Source: Trinickia acidisoli (lineage in GTDB: Bacteria; Pseudomonadota; Gammaproteobacteria; Burkholderiales; Burkholderiaceae). From it: 64,000 nucleotides of DNA. Numbering within the stretch: position 1 is the stretch's first letter; each line of letters starts with the position of its first letter. Both the position numbers and the translations under genes were made by a program. The notes beneath the pieces are model-generated. The model had not been told where the DNA came from and did no database searches. It saw only the letters and a list, made by a program, of their open reading frames with translations. The stretch covers positions 186,001 to 250,000 of the forward strand of contig NZ_JAFLRG010000002.1 in the NCBI RefSeq assembly GCF_017315725.1, given 5' to 3'. Positions 8,335 to 17,307 of the stretch are shown piece by piece.

Positions 8335-10110
8335 TCAGATACCCCGGTTGTCGTCACCTTGGCCGGCACCCATGTCGCGGATCGACGCGCTAATGACAAA
8401 CAGCGTAGTTGTGCGTGCGTCGGATGCGTTGACGGAACCTCCAGCAATAATCGGAACCTCGTAGCCAAGCGCATTGCGTGCGTACTGCATCAATGCATGG
8501 TCATGAGCTGCGAGCACGATAATGCCGCCGTTGCGTACGATGCCGTCGGTTGACGCACCATACTTGTTCTTGTTGACTTCCTGAACAGACTGTTGATTGG
8601 CCCCAGAACCCGACGTGAAAGTTTGAATCGGACCATTCAACGCTGAGTTGTCCATCGAAACGGTAATCGCGATGTTGTTGTCGTCAGTCACATCGCCATA
8701 AATGAGGAACTTAAGGCCGACGGAGTCCATCGACGTCGTGATACCCGGCGTACCGCCCGTGCCGCCGACGGTCGATGCCGCGGGGGTCGTCTCAGAAACG
8801 TAGGAAAACTGATTAACGTTGTCGTAGTAGCCGCTATGACGGTTCTGGACTTGCATCGGGATGTCGTCGGTACTGACCGTGTCGCCGATTTGCGAGAGCG
8901 CGTTGACGACCGCTTGCGTTCCGCTGAACTGGCCAGACGTGATGTTCAGGCCGAGCGAGCCGGCGGCACTCGTGGTGAGTGTCAACGGCGACGTCGTGCT
9001 CAGCGCGAAGCCCGGTATGTTGTGCAATGCCTTCGTCAGCAGTGCTTGCCAATCGACGCCGAGCTGCCCAGCGTTGTTGCGCGTAATCTGCACGACGCGA
9101 ATATGAAACGAAATGAGTTTGGACAGGATCGCGCGATGGAATTTGATGATGGCTGCCGCGCGGTCAACGGCATCTTTCGTATCGGTGAGCGTGATCGTGC
9201 CGTCGGCGACGTTGCCGGACACCGATCCTGAGCGCGTCATCACGGTCTGCACGTCATTGAGGATCGAAGTCATTTCGTTGATGTTCGAAGCTTCGGCCTT
9301 ATTCCCGTTCTTGTCGGCTGAATTGCTCAGGGCATTGGGGTTGTTCGATTGCGCGGTACTCGACTCGAATTGCGTGTTGTAAGCCATGTTGGCCGGCTTG
9401 ACGGGTATCGACCACGTTTGCGTCACCATCCGATAAATGCGAATGACACCTTTCTTGGCGTCGTACGACCAGTTCACGCCCAGACGGCTTGCGATCAAGT
9501 CGAGTGACTGAGAAAGGGGCATTTCGTCACGTTGAACATCTACGTCTTCGGGGGTGTCGATCGAGGGTGCGGCCGAATAATCCGCTCCCACGGCGCTTGT
9601 AAGAGAAGGCAGGGGGCCTGCCGCGATGCGGCCTGCACTCGTCATCGCGGCGGACGGGATAGCGTTTGGCGAGCCGCCTGACTTGTTATCGTCATCGAGC
9701 TTTTGCGCGCGCGGCAAGAGGGCCGCTTGCGGCAGGTAGACGTCGGGCGAAATCACGACGGGAATGCCTGTTGCAAGCGTAATCTGCTCTGCCGCAACGG
9801 CGAGCCGAACGTGCTTGTTGGGAAACATGAGCGCGGTTTTGACATTCGCGCGCAGTGCCAACGGAAGATTGGCCACCTGCGAGAGCGCGACGCTTTTGCC
9901 TGCCAGATAGGGGTAATTGACGAACGCGCTACGACGCCGCGCATCGCGCGCGTTGTCGGTTTCCTGCGTCACTTGGCTCGCCAGTTGTTGAGCTATGTCG
10001 AGCTGCTGATTGGCGTAGGTTTTCGTACCCTTCGAGATCGATGGGTCGATACAACCCGAGAGCAACAGCGTCGCGAGAGCAGGGATGAGTGCAAGACGAA
10101 GCGCGTTCAT
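8335..10110 (-). CDS. pilN: type IVb pilus secretin PilN, outer-membrane lipoprotein
   Basis: PilN forms the outer-membrane ring through which the pilus passes. The 591-residue product starts with a lipoprotein signal ending LLLSGC (lipidated Cys at residue 20). A central region carries short secretin N-domain motifs (GTITLTDTKDAVDRAAAIIK, the ring-building domain). The C-terminal secretin domain has VQNRHSGYYDNVNQF, GLKFLIYGDVTDDNNIAI and GGIIVLAAHDHAL, which match the beta-barrel and lip segments of secretins. Its start ATG has AAGG upstream. It follows the TcpQ-like gene by 12 bp and is coupled to pilO. Confidence 0.9.
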   Translation of the reverse strand: MNALRLALIPALATLLLSGCIDPSISKGTKTYANQQLDIAQQLASQVTQETDNARDARRRSAFVNYPYLAGKSVALSQVANLPLALRANVKTALMFPNKHVRLAVAAEQITLATGIPVVISPDVYLPQAALLPRAQKLDDDNKSGGSPNAIPSAAMTSAGRIAAGPLPSLTSAVGADYSAAPSIDTPEDVDVQRDEMPLSQSLDLIASRLGVNWSYDAKKGVIRIYRMVTQTWSIPVKPANMAYNTQFESSTAQSNNPNALSNSADKNGNKAEASNINEMTSILNDVQTVMTRSGSVSGNVADGTITLTDTKDAVDRAAAIIKFHRAILSKLISFHIRVVQITRNNAGQLGVDWQALLTKALHNIPGFALSTTSPLTLTTSAAGSLGLNITSGQFSGTQAVVNALSQIGDTVSTDDIPMQVQNRHSGYYDNVNQFSYVSETTPAASTVGGTGGTPGITTSMDSVGLKFLIYGDVTDDNNIAITVSMDNSALNGPIQTFTSGSGANQQSVQEVNKNKYGASTDGIVRNGGIIVLAAHDHALMQYARNALGYEVPIIAGGSVNASDARTTTLFVISASIRDMGAGQGDDNRGI

Positions 10111-10122
10111 GATCGGCCTTAT

Positions 10123-10605
10123 TTAGCTGTTATCAGGATTGCAGACGACGCTCACGGGAACGATCCGCACAACGTTGTTGGTGTAAAAGCATGGGTGGAT
10201 TGGCAAATCGGTGCCATTCGTCGAATTAGTAACGGCGAACACGGCATCGGTAAACTTACCCGAGAACGTGTACTGGCCGATCACGGGGATGTCCTGAGGG
10301 ACGTCCCACACTAACGTCCAGTCTGCCAACTTCGCCCATCGGTCGAACAGTTTTTGGAACGTGCTGTCGGTCAATTCGACTTGCCAGACGGATTTGGTGT
10401 CCGAACTCGGCTCGGCAGATTCGGCCGCAGGCGCGCTGGCGGTCGAAGGCACATAAGCCGGCTCGGCCGTGGGTGCAGACACGGGCGTCGGGGCAACTGC
10501 GGATGCCTCAGAGGGGTACGCTGGGGTGAGTTGTCCGTCTTCGATGACGAGTTCGGCCCGGCAAGCGAGCGGCACCAGCAAAAGTGCGAAAAGTAGCTTC
10601 CTCAT
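10123..10605 (-). CDS. TcpQ/PilL-like periplasmic pilus protein
   Basis: The 160-residue product has a signal peptide (MRKLLFALLLVPLACRA), a low-complexity Ala/Pro/Ser linker to about residue 70, and a C-terminal domain beginning FQKLFDRWAKLADWTLVW and ending NNVVRIVP. This is the TcpQ-type domain that stabilises secretin rings and that ends R64 PilL. It is much shorter than R64 PilL, so it may be a reduced form. ATG overlaps the upstream stop as ATGA, with AAGGG as ribosome site. The gene could be called pilL, but I leave the symbol open because of the size difference. Confidence 0.72.
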   Translation of the reverse strand: MRKLLFALLLVPLACRAELVIEDGQLTPAYPSEASAVAPTPVSAPTAEPAYVPSTASAPAAESAEPSSDTKSVWQVELTDSTFQKLFDRWAKLADWTLVWDVPQDIPVIGQYTFSGKFTDAVFAVTNSTNGTDLPIHPCFYTNNVVRIVPVSVVCNPDNS

Positions 10606-10868
10606 TGCATCCCTTTAAGTTTTGGTTGACGTTCGATGGAGGAGACGATTTGCATCACCGGTTTGGATTGGCGATACAGCTCGGCCGAAGAGGGCGCGCG
10701 CGAACCAATCGCAATGTCTTGAAGCGCGTGGGATGGCAATGAGGCAATCTCAATCTGCTGAAACCCGAGCGGCGTTTGCAATACCATGCCGAGGTCGAGG
10801 GTGAACCATCCACGCCTAGGCAGGGCCGCCTTGGGTGTGGGTATCCGTATGCTGTGTTCGGTCCACAT
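10602..10868 (-). CDS. small protein of unknown function at head of pilus operon
   Basis: An 88-residue product with no signal peptide or membrane segment. It is not one I recognise. The start has AAAGG eight bases upstream, and the stop overlaps the start of the TcpQ-like gene (ATGA), so it appears translated and co-expressed with the pilus genes. It occupies the position where R64-type operons carry pilK/pilL/pilM genes, but I see no similarity to these. It is immediately preceded by a 31-codon IS5-like start fragment, so the operon front may have been rebuilt by an insertion. Confidence 0.5.
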   Translation of the reverse strand: MWTEHSIRIPTPKAALPRRGWFTLDLGMVLQTPLGFQQIEIASLPSHALQDIAIGSRAPSSAELYRQSKPVMQIVSSIERQPKLKGMQ

Positions 10869-10869
10869 C

Positions 10870-10965
10870 TCACTTACCTTTCGCGATCAAGGCTGCGTTG
10901 TATGGCGGCCAGTTGCTGACGCGATTCCCGTTCGGACTCGCACCTCTTGCCTCGTTCTTGCTCAT
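10870..10965 (-). pseudogene. short IS5-type transposase N-terminal fragment
   Basis: A 31-codon reading frame ends in NRVSNWPPYNAALIAKGK, the conserved opening of IS5-family transposases (pattern RxxNWxxYNxALxxRG). It stops at a TGA that overlaps the next gene's start region. The rest of 10966-11223 shows no gene that I can support. The fragment suggests an insertion lay between the transglycosylase gene and the pilus genes. Confidence 0.5.
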
Positions 10966-11223
10966 CGCTTTGAGCAAGCAAGCGGTGTTTCAGCGATTCT
11001 TTACGTATCGGGCGATTGAATCATCGAAACATCGCCGGTTACAGTAAGAGTGATTGAGGTAGGCGTACATCTGACCCACAGATGGCGGGAGCCCCCACGG
11101 TGCCGCATCCGACAAAACCCTCATGTGCTGAATTGTCGTGGTTGTGGGGCTGACGCCAGAGCGCCGCTTGCTATCGGTATTGAATCGGTGGGATGGAGGG
11201 GTCGCTTTCGCGCCGCGGCTGCG

Positions 11224-11688
11224 CTATCTGAGTAGGCGTGACGGCGAGCTCTGAATGCCTAACAGCGTGCGGTAGATCGATCTGGCGTAGGCTTCTCGTT
11301 TTGCTGGCGTTGCTGCATTAAAAGCACCGACGGCATTCCAATTCAGCCCGAGTTGGGCAATATTGCTTGCCAAAATCCAATTTCCGACATAGGCGTTGAT
11401 GCACGCGTTGAACAGATCTCTTTCCTTGATGCCGTAGCGGCTCAATCGCAGAAGCCAGGACGAATTGATCTGCATCAGGCCGATGTCGCGAGTGCCGTTT
11501 TTGTTGCGGCCAACTGCATCCGCTCGCATGCCTGATTCGTATGTTGCGATCGCGCGCGCGAGGGTGGGCGGGATGCCCCAATAGTTGGCGGCGTCATCAA
11601 GGCAATCTGCATGGCTGGTCAGCGGAGAGCATGCAAGGAGTCCGCTGCATAGGGCCAGTGCCATCGCTCTTGTGGGGCGTTTGGCCAT
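11224..11688 (-). CDS. periplasmic lytic transglycosylase (PilT/VirB1-like)
   Basis: Cleaves peptidoglycan to let an envelope machine pass; in R64-type pili this job belongs to PilT. The product has a signal peptide (MALALCSGLLACSPLTSHA) and an SLT domain with the catalytic Glu in ATYESGM, then RDIGLMQINSSW and WNAVGAFNA, the usual lysozyme-like motifs. Cys residues (ADCLDDA, NACINAY) could pair. The start at 11688 gives a clean signal peptide; ATG at 11715 is an alternative, and neither has a strong ribosome site. It lies upstream of the pilus operon rather than between pilS and pilV as in R64. Confidence 0.8.
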   Translation of the reverse strand: MAKRPTRAMALALCSGLLACSPLTSHADCLDDAANYWGIPPTLARAIATYESGMRADAVGRNKNGTRDIGLMQINSSWLLRLSRYGIKERDLFNACINAYVGNWILASNIAQLGLNWNAVGAFNAATPAKREAYARSIYRTLLGIQSSPSRLLR

Positions 11689-11849
11689 GCTTCGAAGGTT
11701 TGCCGAATAACTCATGAAACGCCACTTTAGTGTTACGAATAGCATGAGCAAGGATGGACGCAGTGAACGTACATCTGCCTCACACATGGTTTTCATGAAT
11801 GACGGGAAATTGCGGCTTCTGGACCATACCGTTTCGCGGTATGCCTTAG

Positions 11850-13058
11850 CTATCGTGCCCGTTGGCGGCTGTCCGTGCGAGCCGGATCGGCCCGTCGCGG
11901 GGCAGGGTTTTTTGCCCGCTGATTCGATGTGAACTTGCTTTCAGCATGGTCCAATACGCGCGACGAGGTAAGAGGATTGGTCAACGCGACTGTCGTAGCG
12001 GAGACGCCAGCCGAGCGGGCCGCACTTACAATCGTTGACACACCTGCCGAACTGTTTATCGTCAAAAGGCCCAAAGCAGAGAGCGCGCCTACAGACATCG
12101 GCAGTCCACCGAAAACAAATTCGATTGCCTTATGCCGGGTCATTCCTTTGGACTGTTCGTCCCGGAAAGATTTTGCGAAATTCTTCCTGTAGCTGTGCGC
12201 GAAATCGGCGATCGTTCGCATCGTTCGAACAGCAGCGGGCTGGTCAAGTCGCTGCCGATTGGCGACGGCTTGCCTGGAGTCAAAGGTCATCGTGCCATTC
12301 GCATCGACGGCGACACCAAACAAGGGGGCATGGGTGCGTTTGTCCATTAGATCGCGTAGACAGAACGCTAGTGGAGCAAACGCTGTCCCTACGACGGTCA
12401 TCAGCGGCGAACCCAAGAAACTGAGCCACGCGGGCACGGACTGGACGAACCCCAGGAGAAGCTTCAGCGCGACGGTGAAAGCAACCGATGCCGTCGTGCC
12501 AGGCGCCTGCGCGACTAGTTCCCGCCCCCAGGCACCTTTCATGGTTTTGGGCCGGGCCACCAGCGTGAAACGGCAGCGCGAGGTACCGTCGGGCCGGATG
12601 GACCGGCTCATCTGTGTGCCGATGCCTGCGCCTGCACAAAGCGCATGCACCCCGTATTTCCAGAAGAACCCTAATGCGATGAGCCCGGGAATGACGATCG
12701 CCATTGCCGGGGGGAATATCAGACCGGCAATGACAGAGCCAACCCATAACAGGATGCCAGCGGCGCCATACGATGCAGAACAGGCGCGCAGGAAATTGAG
12801 ATAGGTATGCCCGAAGTCCGCCCGTGAAGCTTTACGGCAGTACTGCCTGATCTTTTCTGAAGAATCCAAGCCTTGGGCTGCACACCATGCGGCTAGCTCA
12901 TCAACGACGGCATCGTATTGACCGTACAGCGATTCCTGCTTATCCGGAGGCACCTTGTAGGCGCGAGCCAGTACGTCGGGCGTGCCCAGCGCAGATCGAA
13001 TGGCGGCCTTGAGGTCGTCATCCTTTGCCGTCGGAACTTTCTGAAGTCGGTCACGCAC
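11850..13058 (-). CDS. family member A: multi-membrane-segment protein, candidate secreted effector
   Basis: Unknown protein of 402 residues, paralogous to the products at 38709-39926 (B) and 53681-55255 (C). Shared blocks in order: a helical N-terminal part ending GLDSSEKIRQYCRKASRAD (about 63-81; in B GFSPDQVRCLAHRASKAD, in C GWTPARVAEFADKAWRAD); a hydrophobic double segment (about 96-133); RFTLVARPKTMKGAWGREL (164-181); a second hydrophobic pair (188-235); LFGVAVDANG plus AVANRQRLD (246-272); and a C-terminal hydrophobic stretch. The last 30 residues are basic and disordered. There is no signal peptide. It starts at GTG with a weak ribosome site and may have lost a few N-terminal codons. 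Being unlinked to a pathway and repeated around a VirB system, it is a candidate effector; function unknown. Confidence 0.6.
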   Translation of the reverse strand: MRDRLQKVPTAKDDDLKAAIRSALGTPDVLARAYKVPPDKQESLYGQYDAVVDELAAWCAAQGLDSSEKIRQYCRKASRADFGHTYLNFLRACSASYGAAGILLWVGSVIAGLIFPPAMAIVIPGLIALGFFWKYGVHALCAGAGIGTQMSRSIRPDGTSRCRFTLVARPKTMKGAWGRELVAQAPGTTASVAFTVALKLLLGFVQSVPAWLSFLGSPLMTVVGTAFAPLAFCLRDLMDKRTHAPLFGVAVDANGTMTFDSRQAVANRQRLDQPAAVRTMRTIADFAHSYRKNFAKSFRDEQSKGMTRHKAIEFVFGGLPMSVGALSALGLLTINSSAGVSTIVSAARSAGVSATTVALTNPLTSSRVLDHAESKFTSNQRAKNPAPRRADPARTDSRQRAR

Positions 13059-13397
13059 CGCGTTACCCGTTGAGGGCCATGAGAACAGGCCTGATATCCA
13101 TCAATATGTCGTGCCGCTACATCAAGACCACACGCGAGCGCCGACGTGAACCGATCCGGAATCAGCGAACCGCTTTAGTTCGCTTTTATCTCTGAGCATC
13201 AGCGCTCAGTGCCGGAGCGGAACATTGACTTTAATTACGGATACCGCAGAAGCCAACCATGTATAAGCGATACGCTTAGCTGAGTTTCGAATAAGGATTG
13301 GCGAGCCTCAAAAGATGAGTTTTCAATATCCAGGCCGCTTTTTATAAAGATGAATTCGACGCTATGGCGAGCGGATGTTGTGTAGCCGAACAGCGCA
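13059..13397. other. intergenic, upstream of family member A
   Basis: About 340 bp without a supported gene. It should hold the promoter for member A on the minus strand. I see no clear promoter boxes. A short reading frame on the minus strand inside it has no family features. Confidence 0.4.
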
Positions 13398-13613
13398 TCA
13401 ACATGCCTGTCCGATGCTCGCGCCCGGCAAGAGCGAGCCGCCACGGGGCGAAAGTGGGGCTATGTGCGCGACGAGCGCTTGGCGGGATCGACGTAGCCCG
13501 CTGTGCTCTGGATGGCCTTCACTGCGGATCGCAAAGGCGAACATTTGCGGCGGCACCTTGAACCCGTCGCGGGCATCCTGCGCGCCGACAGGTTTGCTGG
13601 ATACGAATTTCCA
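13398..13613 (+). pseudogene. IS66 transposase (TnpC) fragment
   Basis: One frame reads RKWGYVRDERLAGST, a stop, then PAVLWMAFTADRKGEHLRRH and AGILRADRFAGYEF. This matches the middle of IS66 TnpC proteins (compare the intact copy at 25447-27000: GRLWVYVRDD ... VWFAYSPDRKGIHPQTHL ... GILQADAYSG). It comes from a different IS66 element than the intact one. Both ends are missing, and an internal stop is present. The following 13614-13790 is AT-rich with no gene. Confidence 0.75.
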
Positions 13614-13790
13614 TCAATTTATCGAGCAAGCCATCTATTTTTCCGAATCGAAATCACAGTCCGTGTTTTCTATTTATTTGCGTTGCCCATTATAAAAAAT
13701 CGAAGTTCGGAAACCCGTAACCGGTTGCGATGTCGCTTTGTGCGGGCTCCTGCTTCAGTAGGGTCCCCTCATCGGCATGCCCCTGTCGCG

Positions 13791-14129
13791 CTAGCCGGCT
13801 TGTGTGGAGAAGGAGGGCACGAGTCGATTTGTACTGAGGTAGGGGCGGGACTCGGCTGCCTTGGGGATTTGAGGGTATGTCGATGCTGCGGTAACTTCTA
13901 CCTGGTCGCCTTGCCGCTCAACCAGCATCGCAGCTGTGGATCGAACCGATTCTGGGTTACTAGATGGGCTCACAGCACTGACGGCTTGAGTTGCCCGAAG
14001 ATCAGCCAACATTGCAGTGGGCGTTGGCGGGTCGGGTGGAGTAGCCGATCGTGAAGCCTGAACAGCGGGACCCGACCCGCTCATATCATTTGGTACCGCG
14101 TTGGTACGAGCGACTATGTCGTCACGCAT
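13791..14129 (-). CDS. small Ser/Pro/Ala-rich protein, unknown
   Basis: A 112-codon frame with a disordered composition (SRSATPPDPPTPTAMLADLR, SSNPESVRSTAAMLV). There is no membrane segment, signal peptide or known domain. No good ribosome site is seen before the first ATG; an internal ATG (MSGSGPAVQ) is also possible. The composition resembles N-terminal secretion regions of bacterial effectors, but it could equally be a chance frame in GC-rich DNA or a gene fragment cut by the ISL3 element that begins about 55 bp upstream of its start. Confidence 0.25.
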   Translation of the reverse strand: MRDDIVARTNAVPNDMSGSGPAVQASRSATPPDPPTPTAMLADLRATQAVSAVSPSSNPESVRSTAAMLVERQGDQVEVTAASTYPQIPKAAESRPYLSTNRLVPSFSTQAG

Positions 14130-14185
14130 AGCAACTGGGGCGGATGCCTCCGCCGAAAGATAGCATCGAGCCCACGGTCCCTGGT

Positions 14186-15632
14186 GGCTCTATGCCGTTT
14201 TCCGTGGAAATTGACGGCTCAACAAACATGACGGTAGCGGCCGTAGTCTCGAGCAATGGCGGGCACCAAGGGGTTGCTCGGTAGATGCGTGAGCTTGGAC
14301 ATGCGCAGATAGGCGATCGAGATGAAGTTCTCGATGTTTCGAAACCCTCGAGCGGTCCTCTTGGTCTGCTGAAGCAGGCCGTTCATTGCCTCGAACGTAG
14401 GCGTTGCTACGTCCGTCGAGCATGCCGCGTACTACGCCGCCCAAGTGTGCTTTCAAGGTGCTCGCCAGACGCTTGAAGGGCTCCAAGCGAGAGCGTTTGG
14501 CCCACCCCATCCACTTAGTCAGCGCCGCCAGGGCGTTGTCCTCGCAATTGCTGGCGAGCGCTTCGCGATAGACCAGCCGCAGCGCCTGCTTCAGGCGCCA
14601 AGCCCGCGCTTTTCAAGTTCGAGCGTTGCAGCCAATGCATCGCCTCGGACTGTGCCTGACTCCACTGCACCGGGTTCTTGCGCATGCCCCACAGCAATTG
14701 TCTGAGCGTGTGTTTGCCGGCCGTGCCCAGCGTTTGGCGAATCGCCTCGGACGAGCTGCGCATCTCTTCGCGGCGTACCTCGTCCATCGCGGCATTGGCC
14801 AGCGCGACGACATGGAAACGGTCGTAACTAATCTGGGCGTTCGGCAACGACTGCGCAATGCCCTTGGCGTAGGCCGCGCTCATGTCGATGCAGGCATGCT
14901 CGAGCCGTTCGGGATCACCGCCGTGAGCGCGCAGATCGTCTGCAAACTCCTTCAACGTCCCGTGGTCGCGGCCCGGGCACGCGAACAGCAGCCGCTTGGC
15001 CTGCAAGTCATGCACGACGGTGATGTACTCGTGCCCCCGCTTCACGCTGGTTTCGTCCACGCCGACATGGCGAACGCCGCTCATATCGTCTTTGGTGCGC
15101 GCGGCCTGCACGTAGTGACGAATCCGCCGCCACAAGCGCTTGGATGCCACGCGCAGATGGTTGGCCGCCAGACTCACCGGAAGCTCCCGGCACAGCGACA
15201 GACCCAGCGCCTCGAATAACAAGGTAAAGCCACTGCCTTCACGCGCCCACGGCACTGCCATCTGCGTCGTCTTCCCGCAGCCGCCGCACTGAATGCGAGG
15301 CACATCGGCGTGCAACCACGCCTCGAACTGGAAAAAGTCCAGATGTCGCCAACTGCGACGTACGCGGTCGTGGATCAGTTGATGCTCGGCCCCGCAGTCC
15401 GGACAGGCCGCCCGCTTGCCCGCGTGCTCCACCTCGAAGTCGATGCGCCGCTTGGCCGTGTCCAGTTCCACCTTGGCAACGTGCCACGGTGGCTGCAAGC
15501 CGAGCGCGGTCGTGAACAGCGCTTCGATCTGGTTACTCATCATGTCTGGGTACTCGAGCAGAAAAGCGGTATTGAACCACCGATCGTCATGTTTGTTGAG
15601 CCGTCAATTTCCACGGGAAACGGCATAGAGCC
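14186..15632 (-). mobile_element. ISL3-family insertion sequence with intact ends
   Basis: The element is bounded by long near-perfect inverted repeats: the left end GGCTCTATGCCGTTTTCCGT and onward matches the complement of the right end over almost 50 bases (14186-14234 and 15584-15632; one visible mismatch in the first 30). About 1.45 kb, with one transposase gene on the minus strand. No 8-bp target duplication is evident (flanks TCCCTGGT and TCAACGTA), so one flank has probably been rearranged since insertion. Confidence 0.85.
14219..15543 (-). pseudogene. ISL3-family transposase, two frameshifts
   Basis: The N-terminal part carries the ISL3 zinc-binding pattern (CPDCGAEH, then IQCGGCGKTTQM) and an HTH region, followed by the DDE domain (RHVGVDETSVKRGH for the first Asp; ACIDMSAAYAKG for the second). 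The frame breaks after HWLQRSNLKSA (around 14610) and resumes as KWMGWAKRSRLEPFKR. It breaks again after GRSNAYV (around 14395), where the true frame would continue EAMNGLLQQTKRTARGFRN with the last catalytic Glu, to the stop at 14219. So the catalytic Glu is out of frame and the enzyme cannot be made intact. Confidence 0.85.
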
Positions 15633-15828
15633 TCAACGTATCGGGCGTGGCTCAGGACGTGCGGTTTTCGCGTTTCACTGAAAATGGTTGAAGTCATGCT
15701 GGACAAGCGACTCCGTTTTTGAGGGTAACGCCCAATTGAACCACGTCTGATCTGTTCGGGCAGATTTGGTACGTTTTCCAGGATCAAGTATTGTGATGTA
15801 GAACTTTCCGCTACTTACGGGGGAAGCA

Positions 15829-16096
15829 ATGAATGATTTCGGTTTGGGATATGGATGGTCATTTCCAGGATGGCCATTACCGGCAGTTTCCGTTGATGGG
15901 GGGCGGCAGCGCTGCGGCCGGTGCGGGTCCGGCAGGGCTTGGCGGTGATGCGAGTGTAGTGTTGGGCGGAACGGCCAGTGGAATGCCGGGTGCGGCCAGT
16001 TCTCAGGTCGGGTTAGGTTTAGGTGTCAGGGCCGGTATGTCAGCGTTAGATGGTGGAGCCTGTCGTGCCCCTGTTCCGGCGGGGGTACATCGGTAA
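15829..16096 (+). CDS. small Gly/Ala-rich protein, possible frameshift
   Basis: A GGGGGAAG ribosome site precedes two overlapping starts. ATG at 15829 opens MNDFGLGYGWSFPGWPLPAV and reaches a stop after 39 codons. ATG at 15833 opens MISVWDMDGH and runs to 16096 with a Gly/Ala-rich tail (GGGSAAAGAGPAGLGG). The first frame has the better spaced start and the second the better tail. The two could be joined by a one-base slip in the GGGGGG run near 15897-15902. The GAGPAG wording recurs in the repeat protein at 37302. No domain is recognised. It is followed directly by a perfect hairpin (16101-16127). Confidence 0.4.
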
Positions 16097-16100
16097 TAAA

Positions 16101-16127
16101 GTGTCCCGCCTTGAAAAGGCGGGACAC
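16101..16127. terminator. perfect 12-bp hairpin after the Gly/Ala-rich gene
   Basis: GTGTCCCGCCTT and AAGGCGGGACAC pair perfectly around the three-base loop GAA. No T run follows on the plus strand; on the minus strand the hairpin is followed by TTTATTA. It may therefore end transcription coming from the right, or from both sides weakly. Confidence 0.55.
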
Positions 16128-16169
16128 GCGCAACAAAGCATCTGCCCGTAGCTGTGCTGCCACGAGGAA

Positions 16170-16391
16170 ATGAGGGAAGCGCTGGTGATCTTTGGGATGG
16201 TGGCGCTTATCTACTGGGCTTTCGGCATGGATTCAAAATCCGCGTTTTGCATTATGCAGACGAGTGGAAGCAGTCCACGTCCGACTGCGGAATGGGTGTT
16301 TTTGACTCGACGAAAGTTACGGTCGGGTGCCGCTACGGCGTCAGGTTTGCCCGGGCTCGAGTGGGCTGAGCTTGAGCGGTGTATCCAGTGA
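16170..16391 (+). CDS. small membrane protein, unknown
   Basis: A 73-codon frame begins with one clear hydrophobic helix (ALVIFGMVALIYWAFGM) followed by a polar, basic tail. GAGG precedes the ATG but is only two to three bases away, so translation is doubtful. No family is recognised. It lies between the hairpin at 16101 and an IS5 fragment. Confidence 0.35.
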   Translation: MREALVIFGMVALIYWAFGMDSKSAFCIMQTSGSSPRPTAEWVFLTRRKLRSGAATASGLPGLEWAELERCIQ

Positions 16392-16674
16392 TCGTGGAAC
16401 TGGGCGGTCATTAATTCCGTGGTAGTTCGTCCTGCCTGTTCGTTCAGCATATCGGTGCGGGCGAAGCGGCGATGGTTGAAGACAAACTGCAGCAGACCAA
16501 GCCGGGACCGCCTGCCGTTCAGGTGACGTCGGTTAGTCAGGCAGGCGCGAGCGAGTTGAGGTGTTCGACCAGCGAGCTACTGCGTGGTGTGTCTCGTAGT
16601 GCCTGGGATACGCCGGTGTAGACATTGGAAACCTGCGACCCATGCGGGCAAGCAGGTGAGCCCATCCTTGCTGC

Positions 16675-16775
16675 TTTGTTCGGAAGGGGGAATGCCCATT
16701 TTGTTGCGGACGCAACTATAAAATCTCGACGCAGACGGCTTTGCCGAAGCTGTTCCACAGGTTCACGAGGTTCGC
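16675..16775 (-). mobile_element. IS5-type element fragment
   Basis: About 100 bp nearly identical to the left end of the element at 124-881: the terminal repeat TTTGTTCGGAAGGG, then the C-terminal codons LRQSRLRRDFIVASATK of the transposase. The rest of the element is missing. Confidence 0.7.
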
Positions 16776-16938
16776 GCGTCGCTATCGGCGGGGATATCTC
16801 AGTGATTGAGATGGGCCGACTAAACGGTCGCCGTACCTCACAGCATTGCGGATGATGACTTACCGTTTCGCAAAATCGCGCGCTTCGGATTCTTCGCAGC
16901 CTTGATCGGCATTGATCTTGTCCTCCCGATTACCGATC

Positions 16939-17142
16939 TTATCGGGTTGCGACAGGATGGCTACCGCGTAGTTGGCTGAATAACCACAACAGCGAGTCGG
17001 CACTGATGATCAACGCAACGCCAATTACTGGACGATGGGCCATCCAGACAACAGCAATAGTCACGAGGGTTAGTGGTATCGTGAGCATCAGCGTAGGCAG
17101 GAAAACTCCAGCCTCAACGATATCCTCAAGGAACGGCAACAT
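16939..17142 (-). pseudogene. truncated two-helix membrane protein
   Basis: On the minus strand the frame reads two strong membrane helices (GVFLPTLMLTIPLTLVTIAV and PVIGVALIISADSLLWLF) and ends SQLRGSHPVATR. The frame extends upstream only into an unrelated TolC remnant lying antisense, so the N-terminus is lost at about 17142. The family is unknown. It shows this site is a recombination junction. Confidence 0.4.
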
Positions 17143-17284
17143 CCTGGAGCTGCTGAATACGCAAACGGCGCTGGCCAACGCGCAGGAGCGCCGGATACAG
17201 GCGTTGACCGATTGGCATAACGCGAAGATCCAACTTGCGTCGAAGTTGGGGCGGTTAGAAATGGGCCAGATCGGAAGCGACTGA
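17141..17284 (+). pseudogene. C-terminal fragment of a TolC-family outer-membrane efflux protein
   Basis: The last 47 codons read ILELLNTQTALANAQERRI, then ALTDWHNAKIQLASKLGRL and the stop. These are the conserved closing coiled-coil heptads of TolC/NodT-type outer-membrane factors. Everything upstream of 17141 belongs to other sequence, so only the tail of the gene remains. Confidence 0.75.
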
Positions 17285-17307
17285 CCGCCGCCAGGCAGTA
17301 CGAATTT

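Noticed and set aside
16101..16127. integron attC or phage attachment site
   Set aside because: No integrase and no attC core sites are near; a plain hairpin explains it.
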